Positions 1 to 9,060 of a stretch of DNA of 64,000 bases are shown in pieces. Every line of letters begins with the position of its first letter. Positions within the stretch are counted from its first letter, which is position 1. Position numbers and translations under genes: made by a program. Under the pieces are notes generated by a model, which saw only the letters and a list, made by a program, of their open reading frames with translations, was not told the origin of the DNA and did not search any database. This DNA is from Planctomycetota bacterium (GTDB lineage: Bacteria > Planctomycetota > UBA1135 > GCA-002686595), in the NCBI GenBank assembly GCA_002683825.1, contig NYUD01000091.1, positions 1-64,000 of the forward strand, written 5' to 3'.

Positions 1-33
1 CCACCCCCCGTTTCCTTGTCAGGAGGGAAGCCC

Positions 34-3000
34 ATGTCCTTCACCCCTCGGAACTTCCGTTCCAAGCTGGTTCTCTTCGCGTCCGTCCTCGGATTGGCTG
101 CCGTTTCAAGTGCTCAGGCGCCCACGGCTGAATTCTCTGCAACTCCTAGCCTTGGCGTTGCACCCCTCGCGGTTTCCTTCACCGATTTTAGTTCAGGGAG
201 TGTGTCCAGCTACGCATGGGCTTTCGGAGATGCCGCAACGTCCACGATTCAGAACCCGACCCATACCTACAGTGCGGCGGGAACCTACAGCGTCGGATTG
301 ACGGCGACGGGGCCCGGGGGATCCGACAGCGAAGTGAAGCCCTCGTACATCACGGTGATCGAGCCTGCGCCGGTGGCGGACTTTGTCAGTGGTCCTACTG
401 CTGGAGCGGCGCCGATGAGCGTGGCGTTCTCGGACGCATCGACCGGGACGGTCACAGGTTGGTCCTGGAGCTTCGGAGACGGTTCTACGTCGATCCTCCA
501 AAACCCCTCCCACGTGTATCCGACGGCAGGAACATACACGGTCGGTTTGACGGTGTCGGGGCCCGGAGGGGTCGATACCGAGATAAAGGTCGACTACATC
601 GCCGTGAGCGTGCCCGCGCCCATAGCAGATTTTTCGGCGACTCCGACGAGCGGCAACGTCCCCCTCTCCGTACAGTTCACGAGTCTTGCCAGCGGTGCGG
701 TTTCAAGTGGATCGTGGACATTCGGCGATGGCGGAACTTCGCTCTTGCAGAGTCCGGCGCACGTTTACACCGCGGCCGGTACGTACACCGTGACGTTTGA
801 CGCTACGGGGCCGGGTGGAACCGACAACGAGACGAAGGTCAACTACATCGTCGTGGCCGAGTCGCTACCCGTGGCCGCCTTTGGCGGTTCTCCCCTGACG
901 GGTACTGCACCGCTAGCGGTGTCGTATGCGGATTCCAGTAGCGGAACCGTCACGACCTGGGCCTGGACGTTCGGCGACGGCGGAACCTCGAGTCTCCAGA
1001 ATCCCGGCCACACCTACACCACCACAGGTAGTTATACCGTCATCCTCACGGCGACCGGGCCCAGTGGAAGCGACCAGCAGATCGAGGTGGACTACGTCGT
1101 GGTAACCCCGCCCGCGCCCATCGCCGATTTTTCGGGCACCCCGCTGACGGGGGTCGCCCCACTGACGGTCAATTTCACGGATGCCTCCACCGGATCGGTC
1201 ACCGGTCGCTCCTGGAGCTTTGGCGATACGACGACCTCGAATTTGACGGACCCCAGTCACGTCTACAGCGATCCGGGCATCTACACGGTGTCGGTGACTA
1301 CCACCGGTCCAGGTGGTCTCGACAGCGAGACCAAACTGAACTACGTCGTCGTTCTCGAGCCGCCCCCCGCGGCTGCGTTTACCGGGGATCCCTCGGCCGG
1401 AGTCGCTCCACACAGTGTTTCGTTTACGGATTTCTCGGACGGGAACATCCTGACCTACACCTGGGATTTCGGTGACAGTGCTTCCTCGACTCTGGCCAAT
1501 CCAACGCATGTCTACGCCTCACCCGGCAGCTTCTCCGTTTCACTGACGGTGACGAGCGCCGGAGGAGTGGACTCCGATACGCGAGTCAACTACATCCGCG
1601 TGGCAGAACCCGTGCCAGTTGCCGATTTCGTCGGCACGCCAAGCTCGGGCGTGGGTTCATTGACGGCTTCCTTCAGCGATCTTTCCACAGGAGCTATTAC
1701 GGCTTACTCCTGGAACTTCGGTGATGGCGGTCTCTCTTTTGTCGCCGCCCCGGTTCACACGTATTCGAATCCTGGCACGTACACCGTAACCTTGACGGTG
1801 GGCGGTCCGGGCGGGATCGACACGAACGCCAAGGTCGACTACATCACCGTGGTCCATCCGGTTCCTGTGGCGAATTTCACGGCCATGCCCACCACGGGCG
1901 TCCAGCCTCTGACGACCTCCTTCACGGATCTTTCGACAGGAACGGTGACCGGCTGGATCTGGGATTTTGGTGACCTCGGTACGTCCTCTCTGCAGAATCC
2001 GACGCACGTCTACGGCAGTGCCGGCACCTACACGGTGACTCTCAACGCAGCGGGGCCGGGTGGTAGCGATCCGGAGACGAAGACCGGCTACATCGTCGTG
2101 GCCGAACAGGCACCGATCGCCGATTTCGTCGGGACCCCCACCAACGGCGTGGCTCCTCTCACCGTGGCCTTCACTGACTCGAGCAGCGGCGGACCCAGGA
2201 CGGCCCACGCTTGGACCTTCGGCGACGGTGGTACATCAACGTCGGTGAACCCGGTTCACTCCTACGCCACTGCAGGGACGTACACCGTTTCGCTGACCGC
2301 CACGGGGCCCGGAGGCGTCGACACCCAGACCAGATTGGACTACGTGACCGCCACGGTTCCCGCGCCGGTCGCCGCTTTCACGGGAACCCCGCTTTCGGGC
2401 ATCGCTCCGTTGACGGTCGCCTTCAGCGACGCGACAACGGGCGTTGTTTCGGGGTGGTCTTGGAGTTTCGGTGACTTCGGCACCTCGGCCATGGCGAATC
2501 CGACGCACACCTACACGGACCCGGGTACCTACACAGTGGTCCTCACCGCGATCGGCCCCGGCGGTTCGGATACCGATACCCAAACCGGTGCGGTCGTCGT
2601 GACCGAGCCGCCGCCCAACGCGCAGTTCTCTGCAGTTCCGCAGACCGGTGCGGCTCCGCTGACAGTGTTCTTCACCGACCATTCGACCGGCAACGTCACG
2701 AGCTACGACTGGACCTTTGGGGACGCCGGAGTCTCGACGGCGCAGCACCCCTCCCACACCTACTCTTCGTCGGGGACGTACACGGTTTCCCTGACCGTGA
2801 ACAGTTCGGGCGGTGTCGATACCGAGAACAAGCTGAACTACATCACCGTCGGTGAACCCGCACCCTTGGCAGAGTTCTCCGGAACTCCCCTGAGTGGTAC
2901 GGCGCCGTTGAGCGTGGCGTTCAGCGACGCCTCGGTGGGGGTGGTGACGTCTTGGAGCTGGAACTTCGGTGATCTCACCGGTTCAAGCGCGCAGAACCCG

Positions 3001-5313
3001 GTCAAGATCTACACGTCGTCGGGCATCTACTCCGCAAGTTTGACCGTTACCGGTCCCGGTGGAGTCAGTACCGAAATCAAGACGGACTACGTCGTCGTCG
3101 GGACGCCGGCCCCGGCTGCAGACTTCGTCGGCACGCCGACTTCGGGAATCGCTCCCCTTTCGGTCCTATTCTCCGACACCTCGGCCGGCGTCGTTTCCAG
3201 CTGGTTCTGGAGCTTTGGAGACGGTGGAACCTCGACGGCGCAGAACCCGACGAAGTTCTACAGCTCTTCAGGTTCCTACACCGTATCCATGACGGCGACG
3301 GGGCCCGGTGGTTCCGACCTCGAGAGCAAGACGGACTACATCGTCGTCAACGAACCGGCTCCGAGTGCGGTCTTCACGGGTACGCCCACAAGCGGTCTGA
3401 TACCCCTGACGGTCAATTTCACCGATGCTTCGACGGGTGTGATCTCGAGCTTCGCATGGGTGTTCGGCGACGGCGGCACTTCCACGTTGCAGAACCCCAG
3501 CCACATCTATACCTCGGCCGGCGCCTTCACCGTCTCCCTGACCGTTAGCGGTCCGGGCGGCTCGAACACTCTGACGCTGACCGACTACATTGCGGTCGGC
3601 AACCTTCCCCCGGTGGCGGACTTCAGTGGAACGCCTCTTTCGGGGGTTGCGCCCTTGACGGTGAACTTCACCAACCTCACCACGGGGGTGGCGACCGGCT
3701 TTGCCTGGACTTTTGGCGATGGAGGTTCGTCTTCCGCGGTGAATCCGTCCTACAGCTACGGGGCGGCGGGGACGTACACGGTCGAGCTGACTTCCACCGG
3801 TCCAGGTGGGGCGGACATCGAGTCCAAGCCCGGGTACGTCACCGTACTCGAGGCCCCTCCGGTAGCCGATTTCACCGCCACGCCGCTGGCCGGTTCGGCA
3901 CCCCTGATCGTGAACTTCACGGACGCCTCCTCAGGTGCCGTGTCCGTCTGGTCATGGAGTTTCGGTGACGCCGGAACATCCTCGGGTCAAAATCCCGGCC
4001 ACCTCTACAGCTCGCCCGGAACTTTTACCGTCTCACTGACGGTGACGAGTCCCGGTGGTGTCGACTCCGAGACGAAGGTCGACTACATCACGGTCGACCT
4101 CTCGCTGGACGATGGCAGCTTTGAAAACCAGCTGGCCGGCGGAGCGCCTTCGGCGCCGTGGAGCATCGTAGGCGGTTCGGGGCACATTATTCAGCCCGAC
4201 AGCGGAACCCTCGTCGATGGTGGTTTCCCGAGCGACGCGGTGCAGTGGGCCGACCTCTCCACGGCCGGTTCCAATGCAGCGACGCCGCCGTCCAATCCGG
4301 GCGGAGTCGGTTCGTTGCCAGCGGGCGGTGTGGGGATCTCCCAGACCTTCACGTTCTCTGCGATTTCGCCGGTTCTCCTGTTCGACGCAGCCTTCATCCT
4401 GGGTGAAGCCGCGATGTCGGCCGGTTCCAACGACTTCATGAGCGTGGACGTTTCCGACGGTTCGACGCACTACAACCTCTACCACGCGGACACGTTCTCC
4501 ACTTTCCCGAACGTTTCCACCCGCTACGGTTTACCCATGACCGATGCCACGCAGGTGCAGGTCAACCTGCGCTCCGTGTTCCCCGCAGCAACTTCCGCCA
4601 CCGTCCTGACGCTCAGCGTTCAGATGGGCAACGGAGGCAACGCCTTGAACACGTCACACGGGTTCATCGATAACTTCCTTCTCGGTTTGGAGGCCTGTTC
4701 GATCTACCTAAACGGCAATGGCTCGAACCCGTCGATCTACGTCGGGTCGGCGCCCGTAGTGGGCGGCACCTGGACTGCGAACATCGACACCACCGCTTTC
4801 CCGACCACGGCTTTCACCTTCGTGTTCTGCTACTCGGGAGGTGCCAGCATCAATACGCCCCTGGGCCAGTTGCTCATCAACCTGAGCTCGTCTCCGTTCT
4901 TCACATCGGGCCAGGTGGCCGGTGGCCAGCACTCACTCTCGGTGCCCAACAACCTGAACTTCTTGGGAATCAGCGGTGTTTCGCAGGGCTTCCTGTTCGC
5001 CGGTGGTACCTTCTTCCAGGTAACCAACGCGGCGACCCTGAAGCTCGGGCTGGAGACCCTCGATGCTGCTCCGACGGCAGCGTTCAACGCGTCGCCCACA
5101 ACCGGTGTCGCACCGCTGTCCGTGTCCTTCTTCGACCAAAGTTCTGGAAGTATCACCACCCACTTCTGGGACTTCGGGGACGGCACTACTTCGCCGCTGC
5201 AGAACCCCGTGCATACGTACACGGCCAGCGGGACGTATTCGGTCTTGCTCGTGGTGTCCGGGACCGGCGGGTTTGACACCTCCAATCGATACGACCTGAT
5301 CGTGATACCCTAG
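34..5313 (+). CDS. Giant secreted PKD-repeat protein
   Basis: About 1759 residues. An AGGAGG at 21-26 sits 7 bases before the ATG, one of the few clear ribosome binding sites here, so I take this start over a TTG 18 bases upstream. Residues 1-29 form a signal peptide ending in an A-Q-A site. Sixteen tandem PKD domains of about 83 residues follow, most with a W-x-FGD core and the P-x-H-x-Y strand. After them come a beta-rich ligand-binding-like region (about residues 1360-1550), a module ending in VTNAATLKLG (about 1554-1674), and a seventeenth PKD domain at the C-terminus. PKD domains are extracellular beta-sandwich spacers or binding domains. No catalytic domain is visible, so an adhesin or surface-stalk role is an inference. 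Confidence 0.93.
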   Translation: MSFTPRNFRSKLVLFASVLGLAAVSSAQAPTAEFSATPSLGVAPLAVSFTDFSSGSVSSYAWAFGDAATSTIQNPTHTYSAAGTYSVGLTATGPGGSDSEVKPSYITVIEPAPVADFVSGPTAGAAPMSVAFSDASTGTVTGWSWSFGDGSTSILQNPSHVYPTAGTYTVGLTVSGPGGVDTEIKVDYIAVSVPAPIADFSATPTSGNVPLSVQFTSLASGAVSSGSWTFGDGGTSLLQSPAHVYTAAGTYTVTFDATGPGGTDNETKVNYIVVAESLPVAAFGGSPLTGTAPLAVSYADSSSGTVTTWAWTFGDGGTSSLQNPGHTYTTTGSYTVILTATGPSGSDQQIEVDYVVVTPPAPIADFSGTPLTGVAPLTVNFTDASTGSVTGRSWSFGDTTTSNLTDPSHVYSDPGIYTVSVTTTGPGGLDSETKLNYVVVLEPPPAAAFTGDPSAGVAPHSVSFTDFSDGNILTYTWDFGDSASSTLANPTHVYASPGSFSVSLTVTSAGGVDSDTRVNYIRVAEPVPVADFVGTPSSGVGSLTASFSDLSTGAITAYSWNFGDGGLSFVAAPVHTYSNPGTYTVTLTVGGPGGIDTNAKVDYITVVHPVPVANFTAMPTTGVQPLTTSFTDLSTGTVTGWIWDFGDLGTSSLQNPTHVYGSAGTYTVTLNAAGPGGSDPETKTGYIVVAEQAPIADFVGTPTNGVAPLTVAFTDSSSGGPRTAHAWTFGDGGTSTSVNPVHSYATAGTYTVSLTATGPGGVDTQTRLDYVTATVPAPVAAFTGTPLSGIAPLTVAFSDATTGVVSGWSWSFGDFGTSAMANPTHTYTDPGTYTVVLTAIGPGGSDTDTQTGAVVVTEPPPNAQFSAVPQTGAAPLTVFFTDHSTGNVTSYDWTFGDAGVSTAQHPSHTYSSSGTYTVSLTVNSSGGVDTENKLNYITVGEPAPLAEFSGTPLSGTAPLSVAFSDASVGVVTSWSWNFGDLTGSSAQNPVKIYTSSGIYSASLTVTGPGGVSTEIKTDYVVVGTPAPAADFVGTPTSGIAPLSVLFSDTSAGVVSSWFWSFGDGGTSTAQNPTKFYSSSGSYTVSMTATGPGGSDLESKTDYIVVNEPAPSAVFTGTPTSGLIPLTVNFTDASTGVISSFAWVFGDGGTSTLQNPSHIYTSAGAFTVSLTVSGPGGSNTLTLTDYIAVGNLPPVADFSGTPLSGVAPLTVNFTNLTTGVATGFAWTFGDGGSSSAVNPSYSYGAAGTYTVELTSTGPGGADIESKPGYVTVLEAPPVADFTATPLAGSAPLIVNFTDASSGAVSVWSWSFGDAGTSSGQNPGHLYSSPGTFTVSLTVTSPGGVDSETKVDYITVDLSLDDGSFENQLAGGAPSAPWSIVGGSGHIIQPDSGTLVDGGFPSDAVQWADLSTAGSNAATPPSNPGGVGSLPAGGVGISQTFTFSAISPVLLFDAAFILGEAAMSAGSNDFMSVDVSDGSTHYNLYHADTFSTFPNVSTRYGLPMTDATQVQVNLRSVFPAATSATVLTLSVQMGNGGNALNTSHGFIDNFLLGLEACSIYLNGNGSNPSIYVGSAPVVGGTWTANIDTTAFPTTAFTFVFCYSGGASINTPLGQLLINLSSSPFFTSGQVAGGQHSLSVPNNLNFLGISGVSQGFLFAGGTFFQVTNAATLKLGLETLDAAPTAAFNASPTTGVAPLSVSFFDQSSGSITTHFWDFGDGTTSPLQNPVHTYTASGTYSVLLVVSGTGGFDTSNRYDLIVIP
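121..4101 (+). repeat. Array of 16 tandem PKD-coding units (about 249 bp each)
   Basis: Consecutive units begin at codons for P-x-A-x-F (121, 370 and so on) with a period of 249 bases; one unit near 2190 carries an extra codon. The units are conserved as protein but diverged at the DNA level, with synonymous changes scattered throughout, so this is an old coding array and not a recent DNA expansion. A seventeenth isolated unit lies at 5071-5310, after two non-PKD modules. Confidence 0.9.
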
Positions 5314-5336
5314 GGTCCACGGTCCCGGCAACAAGA

Positions 5337-5375
5337 ACGCGTCGCCCGGCTTCAGGCAGGGCGACGCGTTTGTCT
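5337..5375. terminator. Bidirectional rho-independent terminator
   Basis: A perfect 11-bp stem (ACGCGTCGCCC at 5337-5347 with GGGCGACGCGT at 5359-5369) closes an 11-base loop and is followed by TTGTCT. It lies 23 bases after the PKD gene stop. On the opposite strand the stem is followed by TCTTGTTG, so it can also end the truD transcript that converges on it. Confidence 0.85.
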
Positions 5376-5404
5376 AGCTTGGGTTTCGCCCTTGGATGTG
5401 GGGG

Positions 5405-6478
5405 CTAGCATTCCAGAACATCCTTGAGAAGCGTCGTGGCAAAGGCGCCGGGAGGCAGACGAAATTTCAGTTCGAGGAAGGTGCTGAGATCGTCCCCATC
5501 CATTCTGGAATCGATCTCGGTCACAGGTACCCGCATGGGACGCCTGGCGCCCATGCAGCCGAACCAGCGGCGGTTGGCGGGATCGGGGCTGGGGTCGTTC
5601 GCCAAGACGCTTTGTTCGATGACCAGGGCGTCTTCCGAGACCTCTTGCATGCGTGGGCCCACCAGTGGGCCGGTGGGGGAGAGTTCGAAGGTGGAGACTC
5701 GTCGCTTTGCTTCCCCGGCGTCGGGGATCATCAACAACCGGCCGCTCTTGTGCCTGTGCAAGAGGTCCCCCGAGCGTGCCTTGTCATAGTCCTCCCCGCG
5801 CTCTTTCAGGACGCGGTTGAAGCCGTCGGCTTGATGGGCCGACACGTAGAATCCGGCCCGCCGGCGGCCCAGGATGCGCAGTGCATCCGTTGCGCGCCCT
5901 GCCCGTAGGAGACCGCGGATGCGCTCTACCCGGGGGCCCTCCTGCAGGGCCACCCGCGTAAGGGCCCCTTCGAAGTCTCCGCAGAGCAGCAAGCGCCCGA
6001 TCCGTGTGTTTTCACCTCCTTTGCCGAAGCGTTGCTCTCCGAAGGCGTTGCGCATCCCACGCAGGCCCGCCTCCCTCAGTCGAGCTTCAGCGCGCGTGCA
6101 CTCCTCCGGCTTCAGATGGCGCACTCGGATCCGAAAGCGGTTGCCGAGAAACCGCCCCATGCGCAGCTTGCGCGGTAAGCGAACGGATTCGAGCACGTTC
6201 AAGCCGGGCAGATCCAGGCCCTCCAGCTGAACCTCGGATACGCCGCTGAAGCTCAGCCATTGGCGCGTGACGGCGTGCACGTCCTTGCGTCCGCAGCGTC
6301 CGACCCCCGCCGGCGCGATTCCGAAGGCCGTCGCCATGGCTCGGACTGCCTCATCTGTCGATAGCCCGCGCTTTTCGATGCGAATGTGGAGGTGTTCTCC
6401 CTCCTGCGGCGTGCGCGGCGGGACCACTTCATCGACGAAGAAATCGTCAGCTAGCGTCCGAAACGAAGGGGCCGTCAT
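5405..6478 (-). CDS. truD: tRNA pseudouridine synthase D
   Basis: 357 residues, the usual TruD length. TruD isomerises uridine 13 of certain tRNAs to pseudouridine. The family signature G-R-K-D-x-x-A-x-T-R-Q is present near residue 65, and its Asp is the catalytic residue. I start at the ATG at 6478, 11 bases after the upstream glycosyltransferase stop; a longer open frame to 6565 would overlap that gene and adds nothing resembling TruD. It is the last gene of the minus-strand sugar cassette, probably by read-through and not by shared function. Confidence 0.92.
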   Translation of the reverse strand: MTAPSFRTLADDFFVDEVVPPRTPQEGEHLHIRIEKRGLSTDEAVRAMATAFGIAPAGVGRCGRKDVHAVTRQWLSFSGVSEVQLEGLDLPGLNVLESVRLPRKLRMGRFLGNRFRIRVRHLKPEECTRAEARLREAGLRGMRNAFGEQRFGKGGENTRIGRLLLCGDFEGALTRVALQEGPRVERIRGLLRAGRATDALRILGRRRAGFYVSAHQADGFNRVLKERGEDYDKARSGDLLHRHKSGRLLMIPDAGEAKRRVSTFELSPTGPLVGPRMQEVSEDALVIEQSVLANDPSPDPANRRWFGCMGARRPMRVPVTEIDSRMDGDDLSTFLELKFRLPPGAFATTLLKDVLEC

Positions 6479-6489
6479 TGCGAGCGGTT

Positions 6490-7245
6490 TCAGAGCGAAG
6501 CGCGCCACGGGTCGAGGTACCCGGTGAAGCGGAACTTCAACAGTTGACGGAAGAACTCCCAGCACGTGCTCGCGCGAACGTGCGAAAGGCCCGTTCCACG
6601 CATGCGCGCGAAGGCGTTCATTTCAAGAACCTGTACCTTCATGTAGTAGGCCTTGATCAGGATCTCGGGGTCGAGAAACCACTGCTTCGACTCGAGCTGC
6701 ATGCGCTCGAGCGTCTCCCTGTGCAGGATCTTCGGCGTACCGTTGACGTCGATCGACCCCAGTCCGGGAAAGAGAGACCAGACCAGAGCGTTATATGCGA
6801 TCGAAATCAACTTGCGGCTGGGACCGTCCATCCGAAACCGTCTGCGGACCTTGCCCATGGTGTTCGACCGGCACGGTGCCAGCGCCTCGTACAGGCGGAC
6901 CACGTCCTCTGCGTCGACCTGACCATCCGCGGGTAGAAAACCGATCCACGGCGCGCGCGCGTGGGGGATGCCTGACAGCAAGCCGAAGCCGTAGCCCTGG
7001 TTGACCTCGACCTTGACCGGGACGACCGGCGAGCCCTGGTCGCGGAGTTCCTGGAGTCGAGCGCCGGTCTCGTCGCTAGAGCCGTTGTCGACGCCTATCA
7101 ACTCCAGGCGGTGTCCAGCTTCCCGGAACGCGTTTGCCAGCTGGGGAAAGGTATAGGGAATCGCTTCCGCTTCGTTGTAGCAGGGAAGGATCAGGGAAAT
7201 CTGGGGAGAAGGCTCCGTGGCTTCCTCTCCGGGCTCCAAGCTCAT
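6490..7245 (-). CDS. Family 2 glycosyltransferase (dolichol-phosphate-mannose-synthase type)
   Basis: 251 residues, a single GT-A domain with no membrane segment. The N-terminus has the nucleotide-binding strand ISLILPCYNEA (about 16-26), then DNGSSD (about 53-58) and a P-A-D-G-Q-V-D metal/sugar-nucleotide motif near residue 110, typical of DPM1/DpgA-like GT2 enzymes that transfer a sugar from a nucleotide donor, often onto a polyprenyl phosphate. Its ATG overlaps the stop of the dehydratase gene (ATGA at 7242-7245), so the two are translationally coupled. Donor and acceptor cannot be read from sequence; the context suggests the CDP-deoxysugar made by its neighbours or its lipid carrier. Confidence 0.88.
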   Translation of the reverse strand: MSLEPGEEATEPSPQISLILPCYNEAEAIPYTFPQLANAFREAGHRLELIGVDNGSSDETGARLQELRDQGSPVVPVKVEVNQGYGFGLLSGIPHARAPWIGFLPADGQVDAEDVVRLYEALAPCRSNTMGKVRRRFRMDGPSRKLISIAYNALVWSLFPGLGSIDVNGTPKILHRETLERMQLESKQWFLDPEILIKAYYMKVQVLEMNAFARMRGTGLSHVRASTCWEFFRQLLKFRFTGYLDPWRASL

Positions 7246-8228
7246 GAGAGTGCGTCGCCCTCGTTTTCACGGTACCAGGCCACGGTCTTCTCGAGGCCGG
7301 CTTCCATGGTGAATTGGGGCTTCCAGCCGAGCATTTCGCCGGCCTTGGTGCAGTCGAGATACTGGGCTCGGATTTCGTTGGACACTTGGTCGAGCACCAC
7401 CGCTTCGAGGTCTTGTCGCCCGGCTGCGGCCAAGACGAGCGCAACCATTTCGAGCACGTTCTTGGGCGTCGAGGTTCCGAAGTTGAAGGCCTGTCCACCC
7501 AGGTTGAGTTCATCGAACTTCTCAGCCAAGTGCAGGTAGGCGCCGACGGCGTCCTCGACGTAGAAATAGTCGCGGATCAGCTTGCCGTCGCTGCGCACGA
7601 TCGGTCGTTCGCCCAGGAGGGCGGAGCGGATCGTCCCCGGAACGATGCGACTGTAGTTGAGGTCGCCTCCGCCATAGAGATTGCCGCAGCGCGTCGTCGC
7701 GACCGGCAGAGCGAAGGTCTCTGCATAGGAGAAGGCGAGGATCTCAGCGCAGGCCTTCGATGCGTCGTAGGGGTAGCGCCCGTTGAGCGGTTCGTCCTCG
7801 GAGTAAGGTAGCTTTTCGTGATCGCCGTAGGCCTTGTCGCTCGAGGCCATGACGACGCGTTTGACGATCTTGTCGCACATGCGGCAGGCTTCCAGCAGGT
7901 TCCAGGTGCCCTTGATGTTGGATTCGAAGGTCGAAAGCACCGAACGCGTTGCCGTTCCGACGATCGTCTGGGCAGCGAGATGAAAGACCGAGTCGATCTC
8001 GTACTCGTTGACCGCGCGCAGGACGACATCGAACTCCTCAAGTCCGCCGCGGACGATGTTGACCCGCTCGATGGCGCCGCCCCGGACCAGGCGGCTCATC
8101 GGGACTTGATCGCGAATCAGGCAGGTGACGTTGGCCCCGCGTTCCAGAAGGGCCTCTGTCAACCAGGACCCCAGGAGCCCAGTCGAGCCGGTGACCAGGA
8201 CATTTCGGTTCTTCCAGGAAAAGCTCAT
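7242..8228 (-). CDS. rfbG: CDP-glucose 4,6-dehydratase-like SDR enzyme
   Basis: 328 residues, extended short-chain dehydrogenase fold. G-S-T-G-L-L-G at residues 14-20 binds NAD, and Y-P-Y-D-A-S-K carries the catalytic Tyr and Lys. Overall it looks like RfbG, which turns CDP-glucose into CDP-4-keto-6-deoxyglucose. The start at 8228 is chosen because its ATG overlaps the stop of the cytidylyltransferase gene (ATGA at 8225-8228); the open frame runs further up but would invade that gene. A GDP- or dTDP-sugar dehydratase is a less likely alternative given the adjacent rfbF. Confidence 0.87.
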   Translation of the reverse strand: MSFSWKNRNVLVTGSTGLLGSWLTEALLERGANVTCLIRDQVPMSRLVRGGAIERVNIVRGGLEEFDVVLRAVNEYEIDSVFHLAAQTIVGTATRSVLSTFESNIKGTWNLLEACRMCDKIVKRVVMASSDKAYGDHEKLPYSEDEPLNGRYPYDASKACAEILAFSYAETFALPVATTRCGNLYGGGDLNYSRIVPGTIRSALLGERPIVRSDGKLIRDYFYVEDAVGAYLHLAEKFDELNLGGQAFNFGTSTPKNVLEMVALVLAAAGRQDLEAVVLDQVSNEIRAQYLDCTKAGEMLGWKPQFTMEAGLEKTVAWYRENEGDALS

Positions 8229-9031
8229 GTCCACTGCTTCCAGGGAGCCTTGCCCTCGGCCCAGAGCTCGTTCAAGGCCTGGGCTTCTTTGAATGTATCC
8301 ATGCACTGCCAGAAGCCCGAGTGCGTGTACAGGGCCATCTGACCGTCCTTGGCCAGCTTGTTGAAAGGATCGTGTTCGAGGATGCAGTCAGGATGGGAGT
8401 CCAGGTAGTCGAAGAGTCCTTTTTGAAAGACGAAAAAGCCGCCGCTCGTGAGATCGTTCATCAGGGGCTTTTCCTGAAAGTACGTCACGGTTCCATCGTT
8501 GTCGGTCTTGACGAGACCGTACTTCGAGTGGGGGTGAAAGCCGGTGATCGTTCCGATCTTGCCGTGGGAACGGTGGTAGGCCACCAGCTCGTCGAGGTTC
8601 ACATCCGACAGCCCATCACAGTAGTTGGCCAGGAAGGTGTCGCCTTCAATCAGATGCCGGACACGCCACAATCGTCCGCCGGTTTGCGTTGCCTTTCCCG
8701 TGTCGACGAACGAAATTTCCCAATCCTCGTTGCTTTGCGAGTGGGGGACCACCTGGGGTTCGCCCTGGCCGAATTTCAGCGTGAAGTCCCCATTCATCCA
8801 GCGATAGCTGAGGAAGTACTCCTTGATCATGCCGCCGCGGTAGCCGAGGCAAAGGACGAAGCGGCGGTAGCCGAAGTGGTAGTAGTGGCGCATCAGGTGC
8901 CACAGAACGGGCTTGCCACCGATCTCGACCAAGGCCTTGGGCCGGAATTCGGTCTCCTCGCGCATTCGGGTTCCTTGGCCGCCGCACAGGATGACGACCT
9001 GTTCCTTCTTGATCTCCGTGCTCGAGCTCAT
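8225..9031 (-). CDS. rfbF: Glucose-1-phosphate cytidylyltransferase
   Basis: 268 residues, close to the family length of about 257. It makes CDP-glucose from CTP and glucose-1-phosphate, the entry to CDP-deoxyhexoses. The nucleotidyltransferase signature G-G-Q-G-T-R-M lies at 17-23, followed by E-x-x-x-x-P-K-A-L-V-E-I-G-G-K-P, and H-L-M-R-H-Y-Y-H-F-G-Y is typical of RfbF. The gene starts 29 bases after the methyltransferase stop and overlaps the next gene by 4 bases. There is no recognisable ribosome binding site before its ATG. Confidence 0.93.
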   Translation of the reverse strand: MSSSTEIKKEQVVILCGGQGTRMREETEFRPKALVEIGGKPVLWHLMRHYYHFGYRRFVLCLGYRGGMIKEYFLSYRWMNGDFTLKFGQGEPQVVPHSQSNEDWEISFVDTGKATQTGGRLWRVRHLIEGDTFLANYCDGLSDVNLDELVAYHRSHGKIGTITGFHPHSKYGLVKTDNDGTVTYFQEKPLMNDLTSGGFFVFQKGLFDYLDSHPDCILEHDPFNKLAKDGQMALYTHSGFWQCMDTFKEAQALNELWAEGKAPWKQWT

Positions 9032-9060
9032 GAAACGATTGGGCTTTCGAATGGGGCGGG

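Noticed and set aside
121-4101. Regular 249-base repeats as a possible CRISPR or DNA satellite
   Set aside because: The period is a protein-domain period, the units are diverged at the DNA level, and they encode PKD domains in a single frame.
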